NCBI RefSeq assembly: GCF_040797425.1
Contig: NZ_JBFNEH010000002.1
Span: 62,001 to 126,000, forward strand
Direction: 5' to 3'
Source: Symbiobacterium sp040797425
GTDB taxonomy: Bacteria > Bacillota > Sulfobacillia > Symbiobacteriales > Symbiobacteriaceae
DNA: 64,000 nt
Below, one piece after another: positions 17,082-24,295 of the stretch. Each line of letters starts with the position of its first letter. Within the stretch, counting starts at the first letter, position 1. The notes below the pieces were generated by a model. It was given only the letters and a program-made list of their open reading frames with translations. It was not told the DNA's origin and did no database searches. The position numbers were made by a program, and so were the translations under genes.

Positions 17082-18179
17082 ATGCTGCGTTTTCTCCTGG
17101 TTGCCGGGCTCGTGGTTGGGCTTGTGACCCTTGCGTTGCCGGCCGGGCTCGGCGTGGCGCTCCGCACGCCCGCGCCGCGCGCTTTGGTCACACCGGAGCG
17201 GCAGCCGTCGCCTGAAGCGTCGCCGTCCCCCGCGGCGGTGGAACCGCTTCCGCCCGCGGCGCTGCCCGCCCCTCCGTCGGAGCCCGAGGGTGCAGACTCG
17301 CTGCCCGTCAGCGTCTACTTCCCCGACCGGGACGCCGTGGAGGTCATGCCCCTGGGGGAGTACCTGAAAGGGGTGGTGGCCGCGGAGATGCCCGCCCACT
17401 TCTCCATGGAGGCTCTGAAGGCGCAGTTCGTGGTGGCCCGGACCTACACCGTGCGCCGGATGCGCCAGTTCGGCGGGTCCGGCGGCTGCCCGCTCCAGCC
17501 GGAGGCGGACGTGTGCGCCGACTACCGCACGAGCCAGGCCTACATGACCCGTGAGCAGCTGGCCGAGCGATACGGGCCGGCACAGGCCGAGGAGTTCTGG
17601 AGCCGCCTGAGTGTCGCCCAGGCCGAGACGGAGGGCGAGGTGCTCACTTACCAGGGCGAGGTCATCGACGCGCTCTACCACGCGGTCTCGGGCCGGATGA
17701 CCGAGAGCGCCGGCGACTACTTCGATACTGACCTGCCCTACCTGGTGCCGGTGGACGACACCTGGGGGGCCGATGCCCCCCGCCTCGTGGAACAGCGCCG
17801 CTTCACGCCGGAGGACTTCGCCCAAGCCCTGGCGCCGGCGGGCGGCGACCCGGTGCTCGCGGTCACGGCCGCCGCCCGGGCCGGCCTCTCGCCGGTGCAG
17901 GTGACGGCCCGCACCGCCGGCGGGCGGGTGAAGGAGGTGGCTATCGGGAACCTCACCATGACCGGCCGGGAGTTCCGGGAGAGGCTCGGTTTGCGTTCCA
18001 CCGACTTCCGGGTCTTCTGGCAGGACGGCCACGTGGTGGTGGAGACCTTCGGCGACGGCCACGGCGTGGGCATGAGCCAGTACGGCGCAGAGGGCATGGC
18101 CCGCGCCGGGAAGACCTACCGGGAGATTCTCACGCATTACTATACGGGCGTGAGCCTGAACCGATTATTCGACACCTAG
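17082..18179 (+). CDS. spoIID: stage II sporulation protein D
   Basis: Lytic transglycosylase that, with SpoIIM and SpoIIP, degrades septal peptidoglycan to drive engulfment. The product is 365 aa: a membrane anchor (residues 2-25), a Pro/Ala-rich linker (30-75), then the SpoIID domain with EYLKGVVAAEMPAHFSMEAL containing the catalytic-glutamate region, ARTYTVR, and the C-terminal GHGVGMSQYGAEGMA motif. ATG 17082 has GGAGAGG upstream. It lies between ywmB and the SpoIIQ-like gene. Confidence 0.94.
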   Translation: MLRFLLVAGLVVGLVTLALPAGLGVALRTPAPRALVTPERQPSPEASPSPAAVEPLPPAALPAPPSEPEGADSLPVSVYFPDRDAVEVMPLGEYLKGVVAAEMPAHFSMEALKAQFVVARTYTVRRMRQFGGSGGCPLQPEADVCADYRTSQAYMTREQLAERYGPAQAEEFWSRLSVAQAETEGEVLTYQGEVIDALYHAVSGRMTESAGDYFDTDLPYLVPVDDTWGADAPRLVEQRRFTPEDFAQALAPAGGDPVLAVTAAARAGLSPVQVTARTAGGRVKEVAIGNLTMTGREFRERLGLRSTDFRVFWQDGHVVVETFGDGHGVGMSQYGAEGMARAGKTYREILTHYYTGVSLNRLFDT

Positions 18180-18248
18180 AACCGTTCGCTGCCAATGTCT
18201 GTCTGAATTGCCAGGAAAGTGGGCAGGCTATTCACGAGGTGATCTGAA

Positions 18249-18920
18249 GTGAAGCCTGTGCGTGGTCTGCCCCAACTCTTTTCGGGCGGCCTGCCGCCTG
18301 AGCGTCGCCTGGCGCTTGCCGCCGCCGCAGCGCTTTTCCTGCTGATCGGCGGCATGGCGTGGTACCAGCTGCGCCCGGCGCCCGCTCCGGCCCTTCCCGA
18401 AGCCACTGGCTCTGCTGCGGCACCGGCGCCGGAGACCGAGGAGGCGGAAGCCGGCGACAGCACCTCTGCGCCTCCGGGGGAGGCGGCCGAAACCGTGGTA
18501 GACGGCGCAGAGCCTGCGGTGGAGGCGCTGGCCTGGCCGCTTTCCGGCACCCCCCGGGTGGTGAAGGCCTTCGGCTCCGTGGACGAGAGCCTGGGTGACT
18601 ACCGCCTGTACAACGCCGTCGCCCTGGAGGCCACGCCGGGGCAGCCCGTCTTCGCCGCCGCCGGCGGACGGGTGGCGGCGGTGGAGGAGCACCCGGTGGA
18701 CGGCACGGTGGTGGTGCTGGACCACGGCGACGGCCGGCAGAGCCGGTACGCCGGCCTGGCGGAGGTGGTGGTCGCGGAGGGCGACTCCGTGTCCGCCCGT
18801 GAGACCATCGGGTACGTGGGTCAGCCGGTTCCCCTGCGCCGGAGCTTCGGTCCGCACCTGGCTTTCAGCCTGCTGATCGACGGCGAGCCGGTGGACCCCG
18901 AACTGCACATCGAGCCGTAG
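18249..18920 (+). CDS. spoIIQ: SpoIIQ-like protein with degenerate LytM domain
   Basis: Protein of 223 aa with one N-terminal membrane helix (residues 20-36), a low-complexity Ala/Pro/Glu linker and a C-terminal M23/LytM fold (about 110-220). In B. subtilis SpoIIQ sits in the forespore membrane and binds SpoIIIAH across the intermembrane space. The zinc site is lost: the HxxxD region reads LYNAVALEA and the HxH motif reads PHLAF, so three of four ligands are missing and peptidase activity is unlikely. GTG 18249 has AGGTGATC upstream. The symbol rests on position next to spoIID and domain layout. Confidence 0.82.
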   Translation: MKPVRGLPQLFSGGLPPERRLALAAAAALFLLIGGMAWYQLRPAPAPALPEATGSAAAPAPETEEAEAGDSTSAPPGEAAETVVDGAEPAVEALAWPLSGTPRVVKAFGSVDESLGDYRLYNAVALEATPGQPVFAAAGGRVAAVEEHPVDGTVVVLDHGDGRQSRYAGLAEVVVAEGDSVSARETIGYVGQPVPLRRSFGPHLAFSLLIDGEPVDPELHIEP

Positions 18921-18934
18921 CCGGATAACAGGCA

Positions 18935-18990
18935 GGGCGCGCGGCACCGCCCCCCCGGTGACCGAGGGGGCGGTGGCAGCGCGCCCGTTT
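18935..18990 (+). terminator. strong terminator after spoIIQ
   Basis: A roughly 20-bp GC-rich stem (arms 18935-18954 and 18966-18986, one bulge) is followed by GTTTT. It separates the spoIID-spoIIQ unit from spoIIID. Confidence 0.85.
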
Positions 18991-19016
18991 TCCAGCGCTC
19001 CCCAGCCCCTGCGCCG

Positions 19017-19045
19017 TCATGTTTGCCCGCTGGCCCCAATAGACT
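19017..19045 (+). promoter_or_regulatory. possible sigma-E promoter of spoIIID
   Basis: TCATGTT (19017-19023) and AATAGACT (19038-19045) lie 14 bp apart, the sigma-E spacing, about 34 bp before the spoIIID start. The -10 match is partial. Confidence 0.35.
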
Positions 19046-19078
19046 CTACCAACCATCCAGGGCGAAGGGGGCCCAGCG

Positions 19079-19327
19079 GTGAAGGACCACATCTGGAAGC
19101 GTGCAATCGAGATAGGCAACCATATCTGCCGAACCAGGGACACCGTGCGGGATACGGCCGCGCTGTTTGGCGTCTCCAAGAGCACTGTGCACAAAGACGT
19201 GACGGAGCGCCTGCCCCGCATCAACCCCGAGCTGGCCGCCAAGGTCAAGCGTGTCCTGGATCACAACAAGGCCGAGCGCCACATCCGCGGGGGTGCCGCG
19301 ACGCGCCAGAAGTACCTCGAGCGCTAG
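19079..19327 (+). CDS. spoIIID: sporulation transcription factor SpoIIID
   Basis: Small mother-cell DNA-binding protein that switches genes on or off during the sigma-E to sigma-K transition. The product is 82 aa with a helix-turn-helix at about residues 20-45 (TVRDTAALFGVSKSTVHKDV) and a basic C-terminal helix (AERHIRGGAATRQKYLE), as in the B. subtilis protein. GTG 19079 follows AAGGGGG. It precedes mbl exactly as in Bacillus. Confidence 0.95.
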   Translation: MKDHIWKRAIEIGNHICRTRDTVRDTAALFGVSKSTVHKDVTERLPRINPELAAKVKRVLDHNKAERHIRGGAATRQKYLER

Positions 19328-19416
19328 CCCCCGCAGCGAAGGAGTTTGCCTCCTGGCGTCGAAGCTGGAAAGACAGTGGCAAACTTTCCAGCCTTTGAAC
19401 AGGGGGCATTCAAACA

Positions 19417-20439
19417 GTGTTTGGATGGGCGACAGATGTGGGGGTTGACCTGGGCACGGCGACGGTGCTCGTATACGTGAAGGGGAAAGGCATCGTCCTC
19501 CGGGAGCCCTCCGTGGTGGCGATGCATCGCGATACCAAGCAAATCCTGGCCATCGGCGAGGAAGCCCGTCGCATGCTGGGGCGCACGCCGGGCAACATCG
19601 TGGCCACACGCCCCCTGCGGGAAGGCGTCATCGCCGACTACGACGTGACGATGGCCATGCTGAAGGCGTTCCTGCGGCGGGTCTCGGGGCCCCGCCTTCT
19701 GTCGCGTCCCCGGATGGTCATCTGCGTCCCCGCGAACGTGACCACTGTGGAGAAGCGGGCGGTCGTGGAGGCGGCGATGGAGGCCGGAGCCCGGTCGGCG
19801 ACGCTGGTGGAGGAGCCGCTGGCCGCCGCGCTGGGCGCCGGGCTGGACATCACCCAGCCCGCCGGCAACATGGTGATTGACATCGGCGGCGGCACGACGG
19901 ACGTGGCCGTGCTCTCCCTGGGCGGCGTCGTGCAGACCCAGTCGATTCGCATCGGCGGCGACAAGTTCGACGAGGCCATCGTCCGGTACGTGAAGATGAA
20001 GTACAACCTGCTCATCGGCGAGCGCACGGGCGAGGAGATCAAGATCGCCATCGGCAGCGCGGGCTGCGACAGCCGCAACGAATCGATGGAGGTGCGCGGC
20101 CGCGACCTGATGACCGGCCTGCCCAAGACCGTTACGATCACCTCCGCCGACGTGCGGGAGGCGGTGGCTGAGCTGGTCACCTCGCTCTGCGACACGATCA
20201 AGGCCGTGCTGGAGGCCACGCCCCCTGAGCTTTCGGCCGACATCATCGAGCGGGGCATGGTGATGACCGGCGGCGGCTCGCTGCTGCACGGCCTGGACCG
20301 CGTGATCGCCACCGAGACCGGCGTGCCGGCCTACCTGGCCGAAGATCCGGTGTCGTGCGTGGCCAAGGGCGCGGGCCGGGTGCTGGAGGAGTTCGAGGTG
20401 CAGGACGACCACCTGGTGGTGCTGCGCAGGGTGATGTGA
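19417..20439 (+). CDS. mbl: actin-like shape protein Mbl/MreB
   Basis: Cytoplasmic actin homologue that guides elongasome wall synthesis. The 340-residue protein shows the phosphate-binding loops DLGTATVLVYVKGKG and DIGGGTTDVAVLSLGG, the adenosine motif MTGGGSLLHGLD, and a membrane-binding N-terminus. GTG 19417 is preceded by AGGGGG. Assignment to Mbl rather than MreB rests on the adjacent spoIIID and absence of mreC/mreD. Confidence 0.93.
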   Translation: MFGWATDVGVDLGTATVLVYVKGKGIVLREPSVVAMHRDTKQILAIGEEARRMLGRTPGNIVATRPLREGVIADYDVTMAMLKAFLRRVSGPRLLSRPRMVICVPANVTTVEKRAVVEAAMEAGARSATLVEEPLAAALGAGLDITQPAGNMVIDIGGGTTDVAVLSLGGVVQTQSIRIGGDKFDEAIVRYVKMKYNLLIGERTGEEIKIAIGSAGCDSRNESMEVRGRDLMTGLPKTVTITSADVREAVAELVTSLCDTIKAVLEATPPELSADIIERGMVMTGGGSLLHGLDRVIATETGVPAYLAEDPVSCVAKGAGRVLEEFEVQDDHLVVLRRVM

Positions 20440-20450
20440 CGAAGCAGGAG

Positions 20451-20532
20451 ACAGGGCCGCGGCGACGTGCCGCGGCCCCTGTTCGCAGAGGAAAGCGGCC
20501 TGGACCGCACCCGTGCAGTCCAGGCCGCCTCT
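20451..20532. terminator. paired hairpins between converging mbl and pflA
   Basis: Two GC-rich stem-loops fill the gap. The first (20451-20484) pairs ACAGGGCCGCGGC with a near-perfect complement. The second has arms GCGGCCTGGAC (20495-20505) and 20518-20528. They can stop transcripts from both sides. Confidence 0.75.
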
Positions 20533-20568
20533 TCGTGATACCGGTCAGCATTTTCGGGTCTGCTCGGT

Positions 20569-21357
20569 TCAGCCCACGCGGATCCCCCGATCGGTGAGCT
20601 GCTTCCGAATTCGCTCCATGGTGGTGGCCGGGGGAGGCAGAACGCCTTCCAGCTGGTACGAGATCCCGAGCGCCTCCCACTTGTGCTTGCCCAGCAGGTG
20701 GTAGGGGAGGAGCTCTACCTTCTCCACCGTGGGTAAGGTCAGCACCAGGTCGGCCAGGGCTTCCACATCCGCTGGGTCGTCGGTCCAACCCGGCACCACC
20801 ACGTAGCGAATCCACATCGGAATCCCCATCGCCGCGGCCAGGCGGGCCGTGGTGCGGGGGCGACGGCCGTCAACCCCCGTGAGCGCCTTGTGGCGCAGGA
20901 GGTTCGGCTGCTTGATGTCCAGCAGCAGCAGGTCGGTCTGCGCGAGCACCCGTTCGGCGCGCTCGGCAGGGGCGAAGCCGCTGCTGTCCAGGGCGGTGTG
21001 AATGCCCAGCTGCCGGCACTCGGCAAACAGGGCGGCCACGAAGTCGGGCTGGAGCAGCGGCTCACCGCCGCTCACCGTCACACCGCCGCCGGAGAACTTC
21101 ATGTAGGGGATGTACTTCCGAATCTCCTCCACGAGGCTGCCCACTGTCACCTCGGTGCCGCCCCTGGGGTCCCAGGTGTCGGGGTTGTGGCAGTAGCGGC
21201 AGCGGAGGGGGCAGCCCTGCAGGAAGACCACGAACCGGAGCCCGGGGCCGTCCACGGCCCCGCAGCTCTCCACCGAGTGAATGCGGCCCGTGCGGAGCGC
21301 ACGGCCGGGTGTCGGTACGAGGTGGACCCGCCCCACCCCGCCAGCTACTTCCGTCAT
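20569..21357 (-). CDS. pflA: pyruvate formate-lyase activating enzyme
   Basis: Radical SAM enzyme that installs the glycyl radical on PflB. The product is 262 aa with the CxxxCxxC cluster motif in CPLRCRYCHNPD, the SAM-binding GGE motif in GGGVTVSGGEPLLQ, and DLLLLDIKQPN. Its ATG directly follows the pflB stop with no gap, so the two are translated from one message. Confidence 0.95.
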   Translation of the reverse strand: MTEVAGGVGRVHLVPTPGRALRTGRIHSVESCGAVDGPGLRFVVFLQGCPLRCRYCHNPDTWDPRGGTEVTVGSLVEEIRKYIPYMKFSGGGVTVSGGEPLLQPDFVAALFAECRQLGIHTALDSSGFAPAERAERVLAQTDLLLLDIKQPNLLRHKALTGVDGRRPRTTARLAAAMGIPMWIRYVVVPGWTDDPADVEALADLVLTLPTVEKVELLPYHLLGKHKWEALGISYQLEGVLPPPATTMERIRKQLTDRGIRVG

Positions 21358-23586
21358 CTACAGGCTCTCGTGGAACGTGCGGCTGATCACGTCGAGCTGC
21401 TGCTCGCGGGTCAGCTTCACGAAGTTCACGGCGTAGCCGGAGACCCGCACCGTGAGCTGCGGGTAACGCTCAGGATGCTCCATGGCATCCAGCAGGGTCT
21501 CGCGGTGGAGGCAGTTCACGTTCAGGTGATGCCCACCCTGGCTGGTGTAGGCGTCGAGGATGGCGATCAGGTTGCTTCGCCGCTCTTCCGGCGTCTTGCC
21601 CAGCGCGGCGGGCACGATGGAGAAGGTGTTGGAGATGCCGTCCTTTGCGGCGTCGTACGGGATCTTGGCCACGGAGCTCAGCGAGGCGATGGCGCCCTTC
21701 TTGTCGCGCCCGTGCATGGGGTTGGCCCCCGGCGCCAGGGGAACGCCCGCCTTCCGGCCGTCCGGCGTGGTGCCGGTGTGCTTGCCGTAGACGACGTTGG
21801 AGGTGATGGTGAGCACCGAGAGCGTGACCTCGGCGTTCCGGTAGGTCTTGTTCTTGCGCAGCTTCTCCAGGAACTCCTCGACCACCTCACGGGCGATGCT
21901 GTCCACCCGCTCGTCGTTGTTGCCGTAGGCCGGGTACTCGCCCTCGATCGCAAAATCCACGGCGATGCCCCGCTCGTCGCGAATCGGCCTCACCCTGGCG
22001 TGCTTGATCGCCGAGAGCGAGTCGGCCACTACCGAGAGTCCGGCGATGCCGCAGGCCATCGTGCGGTAGATGTCCCGGTCGTGCAGGGCGAATTCCAGCC
22101 GTTCGTAGTTGTACTTGTCGTGCATGTAGTGGATGATGTTGAGTGTGTTAATATACGTCCGGGCCAGCCAGTCCATCATCTGGCTGAAGCGCTCCCGCAC
22201 CTCGTTGTACTCCAGCACGTCGCCTGTGATGGGCTGGAGCTTCGGGCCCACCTGCTGGCCGGTCTTCTCGTCGACGCCGCCGTTGATGGCGTAGAGCAGG
22301 CACTTGGCCAGGTTGGCCCGGGCGCCGAAGAACTGCATCTGCTTGCCGATCCGCATGGCGGAGACGCAGCAGGCGATGCCGTAGTCGTCGCCCCACAGCG
22401 GGCGCATCACGTCGTCGTTCTCGTACTGGATCGCCGACGTGTCGATGGAGACCTGGGCGCAGAACTTCTTGAACCCTTCGGGCAGACGGTGCGACCAGAG
22501 CACGGTCAGGTTCGGCTCGGGTGCGGGGCCCAGGTTGTAGAGGGTCTGCAGGAAGCGGAACGAGGTCTTGGTGACCAGGGTGCGGCCGTCCAGGCCCATG
22601 CCGCCGATGGACTCGGTGACCCAGGTGGGATCGCCGCTGAACAGCTCGTTGTACTCGGGGGTGCGCAGGAAGGCCACCTGCCGCAGCTTGATGATCAGCT
22701 GGTCCACCAGCTCCTGGGCGCCGGCCTCGTCAATGAGGCCCCGCTCGAGGTCGCGCTCGATGTAGATGTCCAGGAAGGTGGAGATGCGGCCGATGGACAT
22801 GGCGGCGCCGTTCTGCTCCCGGATGGCGCCGAGGTAGCCCATGTAGAGCCACTGCACGGCCTCGTGGGCGTTCTCTGCCGGCCGGCCCAGCTCGAGGCCA
22901 TACCAGTTGCCGAGTTCCTTCAGCTCCTTGAGGGCGTTGATCTGCTCGGTCAGCTCCTCGCGCAGGCGGATGGTCTCCTCGTCCATGGTCCAGGGCTCGG
23001 TGGCCGCCTTCTCCCGCTGCTTCTCCTCAATCAGCCGGTCGACGCCGTACAGCGGCACGCGGCGATAGTCGCCGATGATGCGGCCCCGGCCGTAGGCGTC
23101 GGGCAGACCGGTGATGATGTGGTTGTGGCGGGCGGCGCGCATCTCGGGAGTGTACGCGTCAAACACGCCCTGGTTGTGGGTCTTGCGGTACTTGGTGTAG
23201 ATGGTGCGCCAGCGCTCCTCGGGCTGGTAGCCGTAGGCCTTCATGGACTCCTCCACCATGCGCCAGCCGCCGGCCGGATAGAAGGTCCGCTTGCCGGGCT
23301 CGTCGGTCTGCAGGCCGACGATCAGCTCCAGGTCCCGGTCCACGTAGCCGGGGGCGTGGGAGAGGATGCCAGCGGGGGTGGACGTGTCCACCTTCAGGGG
23401 GCCATGCTTGGCCTGCTCTTCCTTGAAGATGGCGAAGACCTTCTCCCACAGGGCCTTGGTGCGCTCGGTGGGACCGGTCAGAAAAGAGGCATCGCCCTCG
23501 TAGGGGCGGTAGTTCTGCTGGATGAAGTCACGGGTGTCGATGTGCCGCTGCCAGCGGCCGGGCCGGAAGCCTTCCCATGCGATCAT
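21358..23586 (-). CDS. pflB: formate acetyltransferase (pyruvate formate-lyase)
   Basis: Glycyl-radical enzyme that converts pyruvate and CoA to acetyl-CoA and formate under anoxia. The 742 aa from ATG 23586 match the usual length of about 740-760. The adjacent active-site cysteines are in GIACCVSAMRIGKQ, and the radical glycine is in the C-terminal VRVSGYAVNF. The start has AGGAGGAC seven to eight bases upstream; the longer open frame beyond it reads through the regulatory repeats and is not coding. Confidence 0.97.
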   Translation of the reverse strand: MIAWEGFRPGRWQRHIDTRDFIQQNYRPYEGDASFLTGPTERTKALWEKVFAIFKEEQAKHGPLKVDTSTPAGILSHAPGYVDRDLELIVGLQTDEPGKRTFYPAGGWRMVEESMKAYGYQPEERWRTIYTKYRKTHNQGVFDAYTPEMRAARHNHIITGLPDAYGRGRIIGDYRRVPLYGVDRLIEEKQREKAATEPWTMDEETIRLREELTEQINALKELKELGNWYGLELGRPAENAHEAVQWLYMGYLGAIREQNGAAMSIGRISTFLDIYIERDLERGLIDEAGAQELVDQLIIKLRQVAFLRTPEYNELFSGDPTWVTESIGGMGLDGRTLVTKTSFRFLQTLYNLGPAPEPNLTVLWSHRLPEGFKKFCAQVSIDTSAIQYENDDVMRPLWGDDYGIACCVSAMRIGKQMQFFGARANLAKCLLYAINGGVDEKTGQQVGPKLQPITGDVLEYNEVRERFSQMMDWLARTYINTLNIIHYMHDKYNYERLEFALHDRDIYRTMACGIAGLSVVADSLSAIKHARVRPIRDERGIAVDFAIEGEYPAYGNNDERVDSIAREVVEEFLEKLRKNKTYRNAEVTLSVLTITSNVVYGKHTGTTPDGRKAGVPLAPGANPMHGRDKKGAIASLSSVAKIPYDAAKDGISNTFSIVPAALGKTPEERRSNLIAILDAYTSQGGHHLNVNCLHRETLLDAMEHPERYPQLTVRVSGYAVNFVKLTREQQLDVISRTFHESL

Positions 23587-23616
23587 GATCGTCCTCCTGG
23601 TGAGCCGGTTGTGCAA

Positions 23617-23683
23617 ATTGTATATGCACTCCGGTGAAATGCTGTTTTTCACCGGCGAAATGTCGTTTTTCGGCGGTGAAATG
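23617..23683 (-). promoter_or_regulatory. pflB upstream region with three 21-bp-spaced repeats
   Basis: CCGGTGAAATG (23631), CCGGCGAAATG (23652) and GCGGTGAAATG (23673) recur at exactly 21 bp, two helical turns. The first also forms a perfect 9+9 bp inverted repeat with TTTCACCGG at 23647-23655. On the minus strand a TACAAT -10-like sequence lies at 23617-23622 with no good -35, so the repeats occupy where an activator would bind. Confidence 0.6.
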
Positions 23684-23797
23684 CATGCGCGGGAACTACC
23701 CTCAGAATAATGGGTGGGGGCGGAGGGCGCCATCACTCCCGAGATGGATCTTCCCGATAGCACCAAAGCACTGGTGCAGGTAGTCCCCGTCATGCAG

Positions 23798-23825
23798 CGA
23801 GGGGAGCGGAGTTCCGCTCCCCTCG
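23798..23825 (-). terminator. perfect 13-bp hairpin after HesB-like gene
   Basis: Arms at 23798-23810 and 23813-23825 are perfectly complementary (GAGGGGAGCGGA core). The hairpin lies about 25 bp after the HesB-like stop and before the pflB promoter, so it probably isolates the two units. No T-run is seen. Confidence 0.65.
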
Positions 23826-23850
23826 TCATCATGGTCGCTCGGCGACATCG

Positions 23851-24141
23851 CTAGCACCGGCTCACGTCGGGGTGGCTGAAGGTGAACTCGCCGCCCCACT
23901 CGTCGGGCTTGAAGTCCAGCACGGCCCCGTCGAACCAGTGCGCCACCCGCTGATCCAGGTAGACGCGCACGCCCTCGTTCACGATCGTCTCGTCCGTGTC
24001 GCTCGGCTCTTCCAGAGCCAGTCCCAAACTGGGACCGCCTCAGCCGAAACCCTGTACGAAGATGCGGAAGCCCACCTTCTCCGGCTTGTCCGCAAGGCGC
24101 CGGGAGATCTCGGCGGCGGCTTCCGGGGTGATCTGAATCAT
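23851..24141 (-). CDS. HesB/IscA-like selenoprotein, TGA read as Sec at codon 34
   Basis: Read leftwards from ATG 24141 the frame gives MIQITPEAAAEISRRLADK, then VGFRIFVQGFG, an in-frame TGA (24042-24040), and GGPSLGLALEEPSDTDE continuing in frame to TAG at 23853-23851. Both sides of the TGA are coding and belong to the HesB/IscA-like A-type fold, and the TGA sits where relatives carry cysteine (GFGCxGP). HesB-like selenoproteins with Sec at this place are known in bacteria. The product is 96 aa. GGAGGTG lies nine bases before the start. IscA-type proteins bind or deliver Fe-S clusters; the function of the Sec form is not established. Alternatives are a pseudogene or a sequencing error of a Cys codon, less likely given the SECIS-like hairpin. 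Confidence 0.85.
24005..24019 (-). promoter_or_regulatory. bacterial SECIS-like hairpin after the TGA
   Basis: On the minus-strand RNA, GGCUCU pairs with AGAGCC over a GGA loop. The loop begins 27 nt after the UGA and has G in its first position, within the known geometry of bacterial SECIS elements. A second small hairpin (GUCCC with GGGAC) lies between the UGA and this one and could compete or stack. Confidence 0.6.
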
Positions 24142-24171
24142 GCGATGCAACACCTCCGCTGTTGCGAGCCA

Positions 24172-24185
24172 TACCCCGTGGGGTA
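24172..24185. promoter_or_regulatory. CsoR/CstR-type palindrome
   Basis: TACCCCGTGGGGTA is a 14-bp dyad with A/T flanks (ATACCCC on the left side, GGGGTAAT on the right). It resembles operators of the CsoR/CstR family of copper or persulfide sensors. It begins immediately downstream of the -10 of the HesB-like gene, so it would cover the transcription start. Confidence 0.6.
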
Positions 24186-24214
24186 ATCGTACCGCCTATG
24201 GCGGCCCGCGTCAA
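24186..24214 (-). promoter_or_regulatory. promoter of the HesB-like selenoprotein gene
   Basis: On the minus strand TTGACG (24214-24209) and TACGAT (24191-24186) are 17 bp apart, a good sigma-A promoter reading towards the HesB-like gene. The transcript would start inside the palindrome at 24172-24185. Confidence 0.65.
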
Positions 24215-24295
24215 GTCTCGCTCCCGGAGAGGAGAGGAGGCGCATTCGGGGGAATACTCAACATAAGAATTCCACTTATCAGGGGGGCGTATCCG

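Noticed and set aside
20890..23637. Long plus-strand open frame opposite pflB and pflA
   Set aside because: Antisense shadow with His/Val/Gly-rich translation; the glycyl-radical and radical-SAM motifs are on the minus strand.
23631..23683. Possible CRISPR-like array before pflB
   Set aside because: Units are only 11 bp conserved at 21-bp spacing with near-identical spacers, too short for CRISPR, and no cas genes are near; regulatory repeats fit better.
23587..23832. N-terminal extension of pflB upstream of 23586
   Set aside because: The open frame reads through the 21-bp repeats, lacks a ribosome site at its start and adds sequence absent from the family; ATG 23586 has AGGAGGAC and gives the normal length.
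23851..24141. HesB-like gene as a simple pseudogene
   Set aside because: Apart from the single TGA the frame has no lesion, keeps its ribosome site, promoter and terminator, and the TGA falls exactly on the expected Cys/Sec position.
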